A stretch of 64,000 nt of DNA from Pedobacter foliorum (GTDB lineage Bacteria > Bacteroidota > Bacteroidia > Sphingobacteriales > Sphingobacteriaceae). The notes beneath the pieces were generated by a model that saw only the letters and a program-made list of their open reading frames with translations, searched no databases and was not told where the DNA came from. The position numbers and the translations under genes were made by a program. Below, one piece after another: positions 49,730-59,900 of the stretch (positions are counted from its first letter, which is position 1; every line of letters starts with the position of its first letter). The DNA is taken from assembly GCF_013266735.1 (NCBI RefSeq), contig NZ_JABSNU010000009.1:1-64000 (forward strand), read 5' to 3'.

Positions 49730-52045
49730 ATGAAGAAACTTTTACTTCTAGCTACTGCATTAGTTTTTAATGCCGGTGTATATGCACAATCATTAAATAA
49801 TCCGGGTTCAAATCATGGTAATAAATTTGAACAGCTGGGCACTATGCTTTCCGACCCCAATTATTATCGCTCTGCTTCGGGCGCACCGGGACCAGCCTAC
49901 TGGCAGCAAAGGGCAGATTATGAGATCAATGCCGAACTGGATGAAAAGAATCTTAAGTTAAATGGATCTGAAACAATCACTTACTATAACAATTCACCTG
50001 ATCCTTTAAGCTATTTATGGGTGCAGCTTGATGAGAATCAGAATAAAGCTACTAGTGATAACAAGCTTACGCAGACCAGCAAAATAAAAGAGAAAATGAC
50101 ATTGGATGATTTCTCTGATATTATTGGTCGTAATGATGATCTTGGGGTTAAAATCATTAAAATTACTGACGAGAAAGGCACTCCTCTTCCGTATGTAATT
50201 AACAATACCATGATGCGAATTGACTTGCCTATGGTACTTAAACCTAAGGAAAAATTTAAGTTAAAGATAACCTGGAATTATAACATCTCTGACCGTAAAA
50301 TTGTGCACGGAAGAGGTGGTTATGAGTATTTCCCTGAGGATGACAACTACCTGTTTACCATCACACAATGGTTTCCACGCATGGCTGTTTACTCCGATTT
50401 TCAGGGGTGGCAGAACAAGCAATTTGAAGGCAGAGGTGAGTTTGCCCTCGTATTTGGAAATTACAAGGTGAACATGACTGTTCCGGCCGACCATGTGGTT
50501 GGTGCAACGGGCGAATGTCAGAACTATCCACAGGTTTTAAGTGCAACAAGTTTAAAGCGTTGGAATGAAGCTCAAACAGCAAAAGCTCCTTTGGAAGTTA
50601 TAAATCTTAGTGAGGCTAAATCGGCCATGACGAAGAAGAGTACTGCAAAAAAGACCTGGACTTATGTGGCTGAAAACGTAAGAGATTTCGCTTGGATATC
50701 TTCAAGAAGATTGGTTTGGGATGCCATGGCTACCTATATTGATGGTAAAAAAACAATGGCCATGTCGTATTATGGTCCAGAGGCCTACCCTATTTACAGC
50801 AGGTATTCCACTAAGGTTGTTGCCCATACTTTAAAATCCTATTCTAAGCATACTATTCCTTACCCATACCCGGTGGCCATATCGGTTGAGGCTTCTAATG
50901 CGATGGAATACCCTATGATTTGTTTTAATCATGGTCGTGCAGAAAAGGATGGTTCATATACTGAGTCGCTTAAATATGGCGTAATCAGTGTGATTATGCA
51001 CGAGGTTGGCCACAACTTCTTTCCAATGATTGTGAACTCTGACGAAAGACAATGGACCTGGATGGATGAGGGTTTAAATACATTTTGCCAATTTATGGCA
51101 GAACAGGAATGGGATAACAATTATCCTTCGCAAAGAGGTCCGGCGCATAAGATTGTTGACTACATGAAAATGCCTAAAGATCAACTGGAGCCTATCATGA
51201 CTAATTCTGAGAACATCGTGAATTTTGGCCCTAATGCTTATGCTAAACCTGCTACAGCCCTAAATATTTTAAGAGAAACCATAATGGGCAGGGAGCTTTT
51301 TGATTATGCTTTTAAAGAATACGCAAAGCGATGGGCTTTTAAACACCCTACCCCTGCAGATATGTTCAGAACATTGGAAGATGCTTCGGCAGTAGACCTT
51401 GACTGGTTTTGGAGAGGTTGGTTCTTTGGTACTGATCCTGTAGATATTTCATTGAATAGTGTTCGTTACTATCGCATGAACAGCATGAAACAGGCTACTG
51501 AAAATGCGGAGAACAAGAAAGCTTATGATAAAGACAACAAATACCTAAGCAGAGAACGTAATAAGGCTGAGGGTGTAAAGTTCGCTATTGAACAAGACAC
51601 CAGCTTGCAAGATTATTACAATAAGTTTGATCGCTTTGAGGTTAGTCAAACTGCTGATGAGCAATTCCAGGATTATTATAAATCTTTAGGTGCTGAAGAG
51701 AAAAAAATCTATGAGAGCAAAAAGAACTTTTATGAGCTTGATTTTTCTAATCTGGGCGGTTTAGTGATGCCTTTAATTATTGAATGGACATTTAAGGATG
51801 GCAGCACTGAAACGGACAGGATTCCTGCTTATGTATGGAGAAAAAACGAGAACAGAATAACCAAGGTTTTTGCTAAGGATAAGGAAGTTGTTTCTGTACA
51901 ATTGGATCCTAACAGAGAAACAGCTGATATTGATGAAAGCAACAATTCATGGCCAAGAAAAAACCAGGCTACCAGGTTTGAATTGTTTAAGGAGCAAAAC
52001 CTGCCTACATTAAACCCAATGCAGCAATCTAAAAAACAGAAGTAA
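49730..52045 (+). CDS. Exported M1-family zinc aminopeptidase
   Basis: The 771-aa protein starts at the ATG at 49730, which gives a clean signal peptide (MKKLLLLATALVFNAGVYAQ); an earlier ATG at 49709 lies inside the preceding gene. The zinc site is HEVGH (424-428) with the third ligand Glu447 in WMDEG, 18 residues apart as in M1 peptidases. The exopeptidase motif is only loosely present (AMEYPMI). It probably removes N-terminal residues from peptides in the periplasm. Confidence 0.9.
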   Translation: MKKLLLLATALVFNAGVYAQSLNNPGSNHGNKFEQLGTMLSDPNYYRSASGAPGPAYWQQRADYEINAELDEKNLKLNGSETITYYNNSPDPLSYLWVQLDENQNKATSDNKLTQTSKIKEKMTLDDFSDIIGRNDDLGVKIIKITDEKGTPLPYVINNTMMRIDLPMVLKPKEKFKLKITWNYNISDRKIVHGRGGYEYFPEDDNYLFTITQWFPRMAVYSDFQGWQNKQFEGRGEFALVFGNYKVNMTVPADHVVGATGECQNYPQVLSATSLKRWNEAQTAKAPLEVINLSEAKSAMTKKSTAKKTWTYVAENVRDFAWISSRRLVWDAMATYIDGKKTMAMSYYGPEAYPIYSRYSTKVVAHTLKSYSKHTIPYPYPVAISVEASNAMEYPMICFNHGRAEKDGSYTESLKYGVISVIMHEVGHNFFPMIVNSDERQWTWMDEGLNTFCQFMAEQEWDNNYPSQRGPAHKIVDYMKMPKDQLEPIMTNSENIVNFGPNAYAKPATALNILRETIMGRELFDYAFKEYAKRWAFKHPTPADMFRTLEDASAVDLDWFWRGWFFGTDPVDISLNSVRYYRMNSMKQATENAENKKAYDKDNKYLSRERNKAEGVKFAIEQDTSLQDYYNKFDRFEVSQTADEQFQDYYKSLGAEEKKIYESKKNFYELDFSNLGGLVMPLIIEWTFKDGSTETDRIPAYVWRKNENRITKVFAKDKEVVSVQLDPNRETADIDESNNSWPRKNQATRFELFKEQNLPTLNPMQQSKKQK

Positions 52046-52047
52046 TT

Positions 52048-52073
52048 AAAAAGCCATCTCGCGATGGCTTTTT
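52048..52073 (+). terminator. Terminator of the HupE-like/M1 peptidase transcript
   Basis: AAAAAGCCATC pairs with GATGGCTTTTT across a 4-nt loop, followed by Ts. It begins 3 nt after the peptidase stop codon and sits before a convergent gene. Confidence 0.85.
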
Positions 52074-52100
52074 CAAAGATACTAAAACAAAAAAAACTAA

Positions 52101-52538
52101 CTATTTAGACTTCTCTTTCAAGAGGTTTAATTCTTTTTTAAGCAGGTCAATTTGTTCCTGCTGCTCCTTAATTGCGGCTACTAATACCGGAATCAGGTTT
52201 TCTGACTGTACTTCGCTATATCTGGCAACTTTTGCATTGTTCTTGCCCTTGTCATATATTTTAGTGGCCTCGTAAACCATAGCCGGGTATTCTGATTGTA
52301 CGTTACTTGCAAGGAAGCCATACTGCTCGCCAGCAGGTAATTTAAGATGCTTGTACTTCTGTACATCATACTTAAAAGTTACAGGTTCTAAGTTTTTTAA
52401 GTGTGCTGTAGAATTAGAGATCTTATCTACGTTAACTTTTAATTCTTGCTCTTCAATTTTTTGTGCATTTACCGACAATGCAGTTGCGCTTAATAAAATG
52501 CCTAATACGGCACCTTTTGATACTAAAGGATATCTCAT
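52101..52538 (-). CDS. Exported protein with S74-like tail-fibre chaperone domain
   Basis: The 145-aa protein has a signal peptide (about 1-25) followed by a segment like the peptidase-S74 intramolecular chaperone: LKNLEPVTFKYD, YGFLASNVQSEYPAMV and RYSEVQSENLIPVLVAAIKEQQEQIDLLKKEL. It ends in a coiled coil. In phage tail spikes this domain self-cleaves; here there is no long N-terminal fibre to process, so it is a stand-alone derivative. Free copies are frequent in Bacteroidota; function unknown. Confidence 0.8.
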   Translation of the reverse strand: MRYPLVSKGAVLGILLSATALSVNAQKIEEQELKVNVDKISNSTAHLKNLEPVTFKYDVQKYKHLKLPAGEQYGFLASNVQSEYPAMVYEATKIYDKGKNNAKVARYSEVQSENLIPVLVAAIKEQQEQIDLLKKELNLLKEKSK

Positions 52539-52590
52539 AAAAATAAATTTATTGTGTAATGTGTGAATTTTGATTGTAATATATTTACAA

Positions 52591-52890
52591 TCAGGCTTCT
52601 GGAGGGGGGTATGGTAATGAAATCTCTGAGGATACGGTACGCTTTACATAAGTATAATTAACCTTTTTTGAGGTTAATGTATGCGCAAGTTCAACAGTTG
52701 GCTGATGAATAAACACATCATCAGTAAGTTCCAGATTTTTTAATTCTTTTTCTTCCTCTGAGGACTCAGAGTCGTGATCGGTTTGATGGATTGCTACTGT
52801 TTGTTTATCGTTAGTTACAGGAAATAACGAGGCATGCTTTACCAGCAAAAATGAAAGTAAAATAAGAATGCCCGTCAACTGTTTCAACAT
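52591..52890 (-). CDS. Small exported hypothetical protein
   Basis: A 99-aa protein with a hydrophobic N-terminus (MLKQLTGILILLSFLLVKHAS). An acidic stretch follows (DHDSESSEEEKELKNLELTDD) and a Pro-rich C-terminus (SLPYPPPEA). No family recognised. It is likely real because it has a signal-like start and lies upstream of, and on the same strand as, the S74-like gene (52 nt apart). Confidence 0.6.
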   Translation of the reverse strand: MLKQLTGILILLSFLLVKHASLFPVTNDKQTVAIHQTDHDSESSEEEKELKNLELTDDVFIHQPTVELAHTLTSKKVNYTYVKRTVSSEISLPYPPPEA

Positions 52891-53028
52891 AAACTAAGTA
52901 GTATCTATCTTTTAATTGTGATCTGTAATCCGACAAATATATTTATCTAAATTAAAATCACGCTATGTTTAAGCAGAAAATGACATAAATTTAATGATGT
53001 GAAAATAGCGAAGATCAGGATGTTAGGC

Positions 53029-56000
53029 TTAAAATAAGCCTAACTGTCCTTTATCATCAATTTCTATATCATTAGGATTTGTGATCTCAAACTTGATTTC
53101 CTTTGTTGGAGTTTCGGCTTTTGGTTTAGCTTCAGGTTCCTCTTTAGTTGCTTCCTTTTTAGTCTCCACAGCTTCTTTAGGTTCCGGTTTGGCTTTAGGC
53201 TCTTCCTTGGCTGCTTCTTTCTTAGTCTCTACTACTTCCTTAGCCTCAGGCTTTGCTTCTGGCTCTTTTTCAGGTGCTTTTGGAGCTCCCCATGCTTTTT
53301 TAGGTTTTCCTTCAGCAACTGGAGCCGCTGCTGGTTTTTCCACTGCTTTTTCCTCAACCTTTTCTACAGGTTCTTCTTTAGGTGCAGGTTTTGTTTCTTT
53401 AGCAACAACAAATGGTTTCTTTTCAACAGGCTTCGGTTTTTCTGCAACCTCTTCTACTTTAGCAACAGGTTCCTCTGCTGCTGTTTCAACTTCCGTTTCT
53501 TCAGCTTCAGCCTCCGGTTCTTCTGAAGCTTCAATTTCTTCCGGAGCTGCATCTTCTACCTCCTCCGATTCAGTTTCTGTAATAGTTACCTCATCAGTTG
53601 ATTCAGTAATTTCTTCTTCAGATTGTTCCTCATTAGAAGAAGTCTCTGAGGCAGTAGCCTTACTTTCTAAAACCAGTTCCGCCTCTTCATGATTGGAAAT
53701 ACTCAGGTTTTTCACATCATGTTGGCTCAGTCTGTTTCCGTTAGCCTTTATACCCTTTACATCAATAAACTCTGCCAGCAGAATTTCTAACGTTTCAGGA
53801 GTTTGTGTTTTACCTTTAAGTACATCAACGGTTAAAACTGCTTCAGGATTACTAGTTAAGTAAAGGAATTTTGATCCTTGCTCTTCACTAATCAGGTTAC
53901 CTTTTTTACCTACAGCAATTGGTTCAAATACAAACCTCTTGACAAAATAGTTTTTAGCTTTTCCTTCGTATTGTACAACTGTAAATGGTTTTTCAGGATC
54001 AAACTTCTGGATGAGGATCAGGTCAGCATCAAAGTGATTGCTCAATTCGAAAGTACTTAGCTCATACCATCCCTCTTTATGAACCTGTAATATTTTATCG
54101 TCGCCATCAAATTCGCCAAGGTATTTACCTCTGCCGTCAACGTTAAGTCTTCTAAGCAGATCATCGTACCATATTTTAAGTCCGGAAAGTGTAGATACGC
54201 CTTTGGTTTTTAACAGTACCTTTTTGATAGGATATTTGGATACAATATTACCTTGAGATCCACGCCCTTTAATTGCTATTTCGGCATAATCCAGATCAAA
54301 CTGAAGCTTTTTAAGCTTGGTATGTGGTTTTAACTGTACGGTAACTACTTCTGCTTCTCCGTTAGGATTTGCAGTAAAGTACAACACTTTAGAGCCTTTA
54401 CTTCCTTTGGTAAGGTCATATTCTTTATCGCGAGTTACGCCTACTACGGCGAAACGTTTAATGTACGATACCCCACTGGCACCGTCCTTATAGATCATGT
54501 TATAGATGGTACGCTCATCGCCCTTTTTAAAGACCTGAGCATGGAGAATTCCTTTACCCACAAAGGTTTTATCAGCTACTTTGGTGATGATGCATTTACC
54601 ATCTTCTCTGAAAACGATGATTTCATCAATATCAGAACAATCCGCAATAAATTCATCTTTACGCAAACCAGTACCCACAAAACCGTCTTCGCGGTTTAGG
54701 TATAATTTTACGTTAGCCAAAGCAACTTTAGAAGCTTCTACCCTATCGAACAAACGAATTTCCGTTTTACGTTCTTTGCCCTTACCGTACTTATCTCTAA
54801 GTCTCTGGAACCAGGCAATCGTATAATCAGTTAAATGACGTAGGTGGTTCTTTACAACTTTGATCTCATCAGCTAAAGCTTTCATCTGATCATCCGCCTT
54901 TTTAACGTCAAAGCGGGTAATACTACTCATTGGTTTATCAATAAGTTTCTTGAAATCTTCAGGCTGAATCTCTCTGTATAAATCTGGCTTAAATGGCTCG
55001 AATAAGCGGTTTAAGACCTCAACAACTATTTCAAAGTTACCAGAGTTCTCGTAGTCTGAGTTTTTGTACATGCCTTCCTGAATGAAGATCTTTAGTAATG
55101 AACTAAAGAATATTCTTTCCTGCAATTCATGCAACTTAATTTCCAGCTCCTGTTTTAACAGGTTCTTGGTATTGTGCGTGTTCTCAGTAAGGATATCATT
55201 AACACTCAAAAATTGAGGTTTATCATCCTTAATTACGCAAGTATTTGGAGAAATAGAAACCTCGCATGAAGTGAAAGCATACAAGGCATCAATGGTTACA
55301 TCGGGCGAAATACCGGGCGCAAGGTGGATAACGATCTCCACATGTTGCGCGGTATTGTCTTCAATCTTTTTGATCTTGATTTTACCCTTATCGTTAGCAG
55401 ATAATACGCTATCAATTACTGAACCTGTTGTTGTACTGTATGGTATCTCGGTTATTACGAGTGTTTTCTTGTCTTTTTCTGTAATTTTTGCCCTTACCCT
55501 GATTTTACCTCCACGCATACCTTCGTTATATGCAGAGAAATCGGCCATACCGCCGGTAAAGAAATCAGGAAGGATATTTGGTCTGGTTCCTTTTAATACT
55601 TCAATAGAAGCATCAATAAGTTCCAGAAAATTGTGAGGCATAACCTTGGTAGCCAAACCTACCGCAATACCTTCCGCTCCTTGCGCCAATAGTAAAGGAA
55701 ACTTAACAGGCAGGGTAATAGGCTCGTTGTTACGACCATCATAACTCAATTGCCAAACTGTAGTATCCGGATTAAACACTACTTCGTTTGCAAATTTAGA
55801 TAAACGCGCTTCGATGTAACGGGCCGCAGCAGCACTATCACCAGTTACCGGATCACCCCAGTTACCCTGGCAATCTATCAGCAGTTCCTTTTGTCCAATT
55901 TGTACCATCGCATCGCCAATAGAAGCATCACCATGAGGGTGATATTTCATGGTATTTCCGATAACGTTGGCGGCTTTATTAAAACGTCCATCATCCATCT

Positions 56001-56184
56001 CTCTTAGAGAGTGCATGATGCGTCGCTGAACCGGTTTTAAACCATCGTTGATGTGGGGAACCGCGCGATCAAGAATTACGTAAGAGGCATAATCGAGGAA
56101 CCAGTTTTCATAAAGCCCGTTGATAGGGATTATAGTATGCTTGCTTTCTTCGTTTATGTTGTTTTCTATTTCGTCGCTCATCAA
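53029..56184 (-). CDS. parC: DNA topoisomerase IV subunit A (ParC-type) with acidic repeat tail
   Basis: Residues 1-480 form the breakage-reunion domain, with the catalytic Tyr123 in SAAAARYIEARLS and the quinolone-determining region HPHGDASIGDAMV. A beta-pinwheel region follows to about 840. Residues 845-1051 are a long Glu/Lys/Ala/Pro-rich tail that includes a near-perfect 21-residue duplication (EVVETKKEAAKEEP-, EAVETKKEATKEEP-). The catalytic core is standard. The tail is much longer than in E. coli ParC (752 aa) and may be a flexible interaction or DNA-modulating arm. GyrA is the alternative, but the lack of a clear GyrA box favours ParC. Confidence 0.88.
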   Translation of the reverse strand: MMSDEIENNINEESKHTIIPINGLYENWFLDYASYVILDRAVPHINDGLKPVQRRIMHSLREMDDGRFNKAANVIGNTMKYHPHGDASIGDAMVQIGQKELLIDCQGNWGDPVTGDSAAAARYIEARLSKFANEVVFNPDTTVWQLSYDGRNNEPITLPVKFPLLLAQGAEGIAVGLATKVMPHNFLELIDASIEVLKGTRPNILPDFFTGGMADFSAYNEGMRGGKIRVRAKITEKDKKTLVITEIPYSTTTGSVIDSVLSANDKGKIKIKKIEDNTAQHVEIVIHLAPGISPDVTIDALYAFTSCEVSISPNTCVIKDDKPQFLSVNDILTENTHNTKNLLKQELEIKLHELQERIFFSSLLKIFIQEGMYKNSDYENSGNFEIVVEVLNRLFEPFKPDLYREIQPEDFKKLIDKPMSSITRFDVKKADDQMKALADEIKVVKNHLRHLTDYTIAWFQRLRDKYGKGKERKTEIRLFDRVEASKVALANVKLYLNREDGFVGTGLRKDEFIADCSDIDEIIVFREDGKCIITKVADKTFVGKGILHAQVFKKGDERTIYNMIYKDGASGVSYIKRFAVVGVTRDKEYDLTKGSKGSKVLYFTANPNGEAEVVTVQLKPHTKLKKLQFDLDYAEIAIKGRGSQGNIVSKYPIKKVLLKTKGVSTLSGLKIWYDDLLRRLNVDGRGKYLGEFDGDDKILQVHKEGWYELSTFELSNHFDADLILIQKFDPEKPFTVVQYEGKAKNYFVKRFVFEPIAVGKKGNLISEEQGSKFLYLTSNPEAVLTVDVLKGKTQTPETLEILLAEFIDVKGIKANGNRLSQHDVKNLSISNHEEAELVLESKATASETSSNEEQSEEEITESTDEVTITETESEEVEDAAPEEIEASEEPEAEAEETEVETAAEEPVAKVEEVAEKPKPVEKKPFVVAKETKPAPKEEPVEKVEEKAVEKPAAAPVAEGKPKKAWGAPKAPEKEPEAKPEAKEVVETKKEAAKEEPKAKPEPKEAVETKKEATKEEPEAKPKAETPTKEIKFEITNPNDIEIDDKGQLGLF

Positions 56185-56330
56185 AAAAGGATTGGATTTT
56201 GTAAATATAAGGGTTGGAATGAAATATTAGGAACAGAAGTTTTTAACAGTTCTTAGTTAATAACCTATGTTTTTGGGCTTAATTGACTAGGTTTTCATGA
56301 TTTTTGGGCATTATTTCATTAATTGACGTT

Positions 56331-56819
56331 TTATCTTTCCAATCGTTCTTCAACAAATACAAAAGGTAATAGATTTTTAATTCCTTTTACTTTTATTATT
56401 TCGCCTCCGATACAGTAAAAAAGCACTTCAATTTCTTGCTTTTGTCTCTGTTCAAACTCGGCCATTACCTGTAAACATGCACCGCATGAGGTAATCGGTT
56501 TTTGGATTACAAAGTTACTGCTTTTTGCAGTAATTGCCATTGTTTGAACTGCTAAATCCGGATAAGCAGCCCCCACTGTAAACAGGGCAACACGCTCTGC
56601 ACAAAGTCCGGATGGATAAGCTACATTTTCTTGATTACTACCCAAAACTATTTGCTTATTACTTAATTTTAAAGCTGCCCCAACCTTAAAATTGGAGTAA
56701 GGTGAATATGATGATTTTAATGCCTCCTCGGCCTTTAAACATAGTTCCTGATCTGACGCACTTAGCTCATTTAAGGACTTAAAAGTTTGATAGCTAACAA
56801 CGAAGTTTTTCTGATCCAT
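56331..56819 (-). CDS. cdd: Cytidine deaminase
   Basis: The 162-aa enzyme converts cytidine and deoxycytidine to uridine forms. The zinc site is complete: CAERVALF supplies Cys and catalytic Glu, and SCGACLQVMAEF the other two Cys. YSPYSNFKVGAAL binds the ribose. Length is typical for the homotetrameric type (about 130-160). It is divergent from tamB. Confidence 0.95.
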   Translation of the reverse strand: MDQKNFVVSYQTFKSLNELSASDQELCLKAEEALKSSYSPYSNFKVGAALKLSNKQIVLGSNQENVAYPSGLCAERVALFTVGAAYPDLAVQTMAITAKSSNFVIQKPITSCGACLQVMAEFEQRQKQEIEVLFYCIGGEIIKVKGIKNLLPFVFVEERLER

Positions 56820-56926
56820 ATTTAAACATACGTATTTTTATAACAATAGGTTAACAACAATTTTATCACTTGATTTAAACAATTTAATTATTTAGATTGT
56901 AGATATAAGTAAGAAGCCTAATTTTG

Positions 56927-56957
56927 ATGCCAGTGGCATGGTTTTAGTATTGAAACC
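56927..56957 (+). promoter_or_regulatory. Adjacent palindromes upstream of tamB
   Basis: A perfect 13-bp palindrome ATGCCAGTGGCAT (56927-56939) is followed at once by GGTTT...AAACC (56940-56957). They lie 33-63 nt before the tamB start, where an operator or leader structure could act. No known binding protein is suggested by the sequence. Confidence 0.25.
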
Positions 56958-56989
56958 ACAGAGTAAAAACCCTATAAAACGCATTTCAA

Positions 56990-59900
56990 TTGAATATATA
57001 TATTCGTAAAAGTCTTAAAATCATACTTTGGACAATCGCAAGCATCATTCTGCTGGTTGTCCTTATTGCACTTTCCCTGAATATTCCGGCAGTACAAAAT
57101 TTTGTTAAAGACAAAGCAATAAGCTATTTAAAGAATAAAACTCAAACCGAGGTAAGTCTGGAGAGTATAAAAATAGCACTGCCAAAGGATGTGGTATTGA
57201 ACAAGTTTTATATTGAAGATAAAAAGGGCGACACACTACTTTACGCACAAAAACTTTCTGTCGACATTAACTTATTTCAGCTTTTGAATAATAAAGTGGA
57301 GATCAATGACATTTCATTGCAAAAAATAAGAGCCAATGTTACCCGCATAAACCCAGACACTGCATTCAATTTTTCTTTCCTGTTAGATGCTTTTATCTCT
57401 GAACAGAAAAAGCCGGAAGAAGAGGTCGCAAAGGATACCACATCGACCCTGAAGTTTTCTATTGATAAAGTGTCTTTTGAAGACATAGGTATCGTTTATC
57501 GTGATGATGTTGCAGGCAATGATGTGAAGTTACATCTGGGTGAGTTTACTGCGAAGATTAAAGATTTTGACATGGATAAGCAACACTATGTGATCAAATC
57601 TTTAGCCTTAAACAACACTTCATTAAAATATTTACAACAGAAACCGCTTACACAGTTACAGGCTCATATAGAGAATAGCCTGGATACGGCTAAAGCAGAA
57701 TCGGGCAAATTGCCACTGGTAGAGATACAGGATTTTGCTTTTAATAATATCAAAATAGGATTCGACGATAGGATTTCGGGCATGAATGCTGATGTTGATT
57801 TGAACAAGCTGGCCTTAACTCAGCTGTTTGTTGACCTTACCAATAGCAATTATAAAATTGAGGATGCTAAGCTGAATGACACTAAAATTGATTTCAGCTC
57901 GCTAACCAATAAGGCCAATGTAAATGTTAATGAGCTATCGTTAACCAAGCTTTTAGCCGATGTTAAAAATGGCAAGTACAAGGTTAATGATGCAAAGCTT
58001 AACAAATCAAATATCCTTTTTGCGTTAAAACCTGTTGAGCCTACTAAAGAAACAAAAACGGATACTGCGGAAAAATCTTCGCCCCTATCGTTATTGGTCG
58101 ACAATATAAGCTTAGCAGAAAACAATGTGCAGTTTGATAATCTTGGCGCCAAGCCCACAAAGGGAATGGATTTCAATCATTTAAAATTTACCGATCTAAC
58201 CTTGCTTGCGGAGGCACTTTCGTATAGCGATACAGGCATAAAAATAAACGTTAAAGAAGGGTTGTTTAAAGAGAAAAGTGGTTTTCAGTTGTCTAAACTA
58301 AGAGGTGATGTTGTTTATTCTGACAAGGCAATTAAGGTGAATAACTTCTTATTGCAAACACCTAACACTACGATAGAAAACGTTACAGAATTAAACTACA
58401 CCTCTCTTGAGGATTTAACAAAACATCCTGAAAGGGTAAAGCTTTCTGTAGTGGTTAAAAACACAACTATTGGTTTAAGAGATGCCTTTTACTTTAGTGA
58501 TGCTGTGCCTGAAAACTACAAGAATGAGAAGATAAAAGTTAATGCCAATGTGAGTGGCTACATGAATAATTTGGTTATTCCCAGGCTACAAATCTCGGGG
58601 TTAAAAAGCACAAACATTGATGTTAGCGGAAGGATAAAAGGACTCCCAGACATGAACAAGGCTTACTTTGATATGAATATCAAAAGGTTTGCCATGACTA
58701 AAAAGGATCTCTTGGTAGTTATTCCTAAAAAAACTTTGCCTTCCAACATTGAGTTGCCAAATGTGATTATTGCAAACGGAAAGTTTACTGGCTCAATGAC
58801 CAATTTCAACACTGGTTTTAACATCAATACGGATATGGGATCGGCTAAGTTATTGGCCAATATGAAAGGTCCGAAAGGAAAGGAAAGTTATGTTGCCAAT
58901 GTAGACCTGAATAATTTTAATGTAGGCAAGCTGCTTAAACAACAGGCTCAATTGGGTAAAATTACAGCTAAAGCGAGTGTTAAAGGAACCGGACTTGATC
59001 CTAAAACTTTATCAGCACAGTTTAAAGCACAATTGGTAAGTGCATACTATAACAAGTACACTTATAAAGACCTCTTTTTAACCGGCGATTTTAAACAGCA
59101 GAAACTGAATTTAAAAGGCAATATGGCTGATACCAATTTGAATTTTGATTTAACAACAGCTGTAAATATTGCAGGCAAATATCCGGCAGTAAAAGCCGTT
59201 ATGGACTTAAAACAGGTTGATTTACAGAAACTACACTTTAGTCCAGGTGAATTTAAGGTAGCGGGAACAATTAATGCTGATGTAAAAACTGCTGATCCGG
59301 ATTACCTGAATGGTGACATTTTTGTAAATGGCTTGCAGGTAGTTAAGGATGGTCAGCGTTTTAATGTAGACACCATTATTGTACATTCTGAAGCAAGTGA
59401 AACTCATAACATGCTTACACTGAAGTCTGAGTTTCTGCGGGCTAAAATAGATGGTAAATATCAGCTTACCAATATCGGTAGCGCCGTAATTAACCAGATC
59501 AATAAATACTATCAATTTGGAGAGGTTACTAAAATCCCCGATCAACGATTTAGATTCTATGTGAATTTCTACAACCCTAAGATCCTTCAAAACTTTGTAC
59601 CGGAACTAACCACCTTCGCCCCTGCCAGAATGAATGGTTTAATTGATACCCAGAAGGATAGTTTGCTAATGAATGCTTCTTTCCCTCAAATAGTTTATGG
59701 AGGTTTTAGGATTGATAGCTCGAAATTGAATGTAAACAATACGGATCAGAAACTTAATTATAAGCTACAGATAAAAAGCTTCCAAAGTTCTGCAGCTAAT
59801 TTGTTTAACAGTGAGATCAGCGGTGATGCCGTAAACAACAACCTTGCTTTAAATATCTATTTAAGAGACAGTAAGCGAAAAGACAAATATGTTTTGGGTG

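Noticed and set aside
53081..53692. 203-codon plus-strand frame opposite the parC tail
   Set aside because: A Ser/Ala/Gly-rich mirror of the Glu/Lys/Ala tail codons, and no signal or domain; parC is clearly the coding strand.
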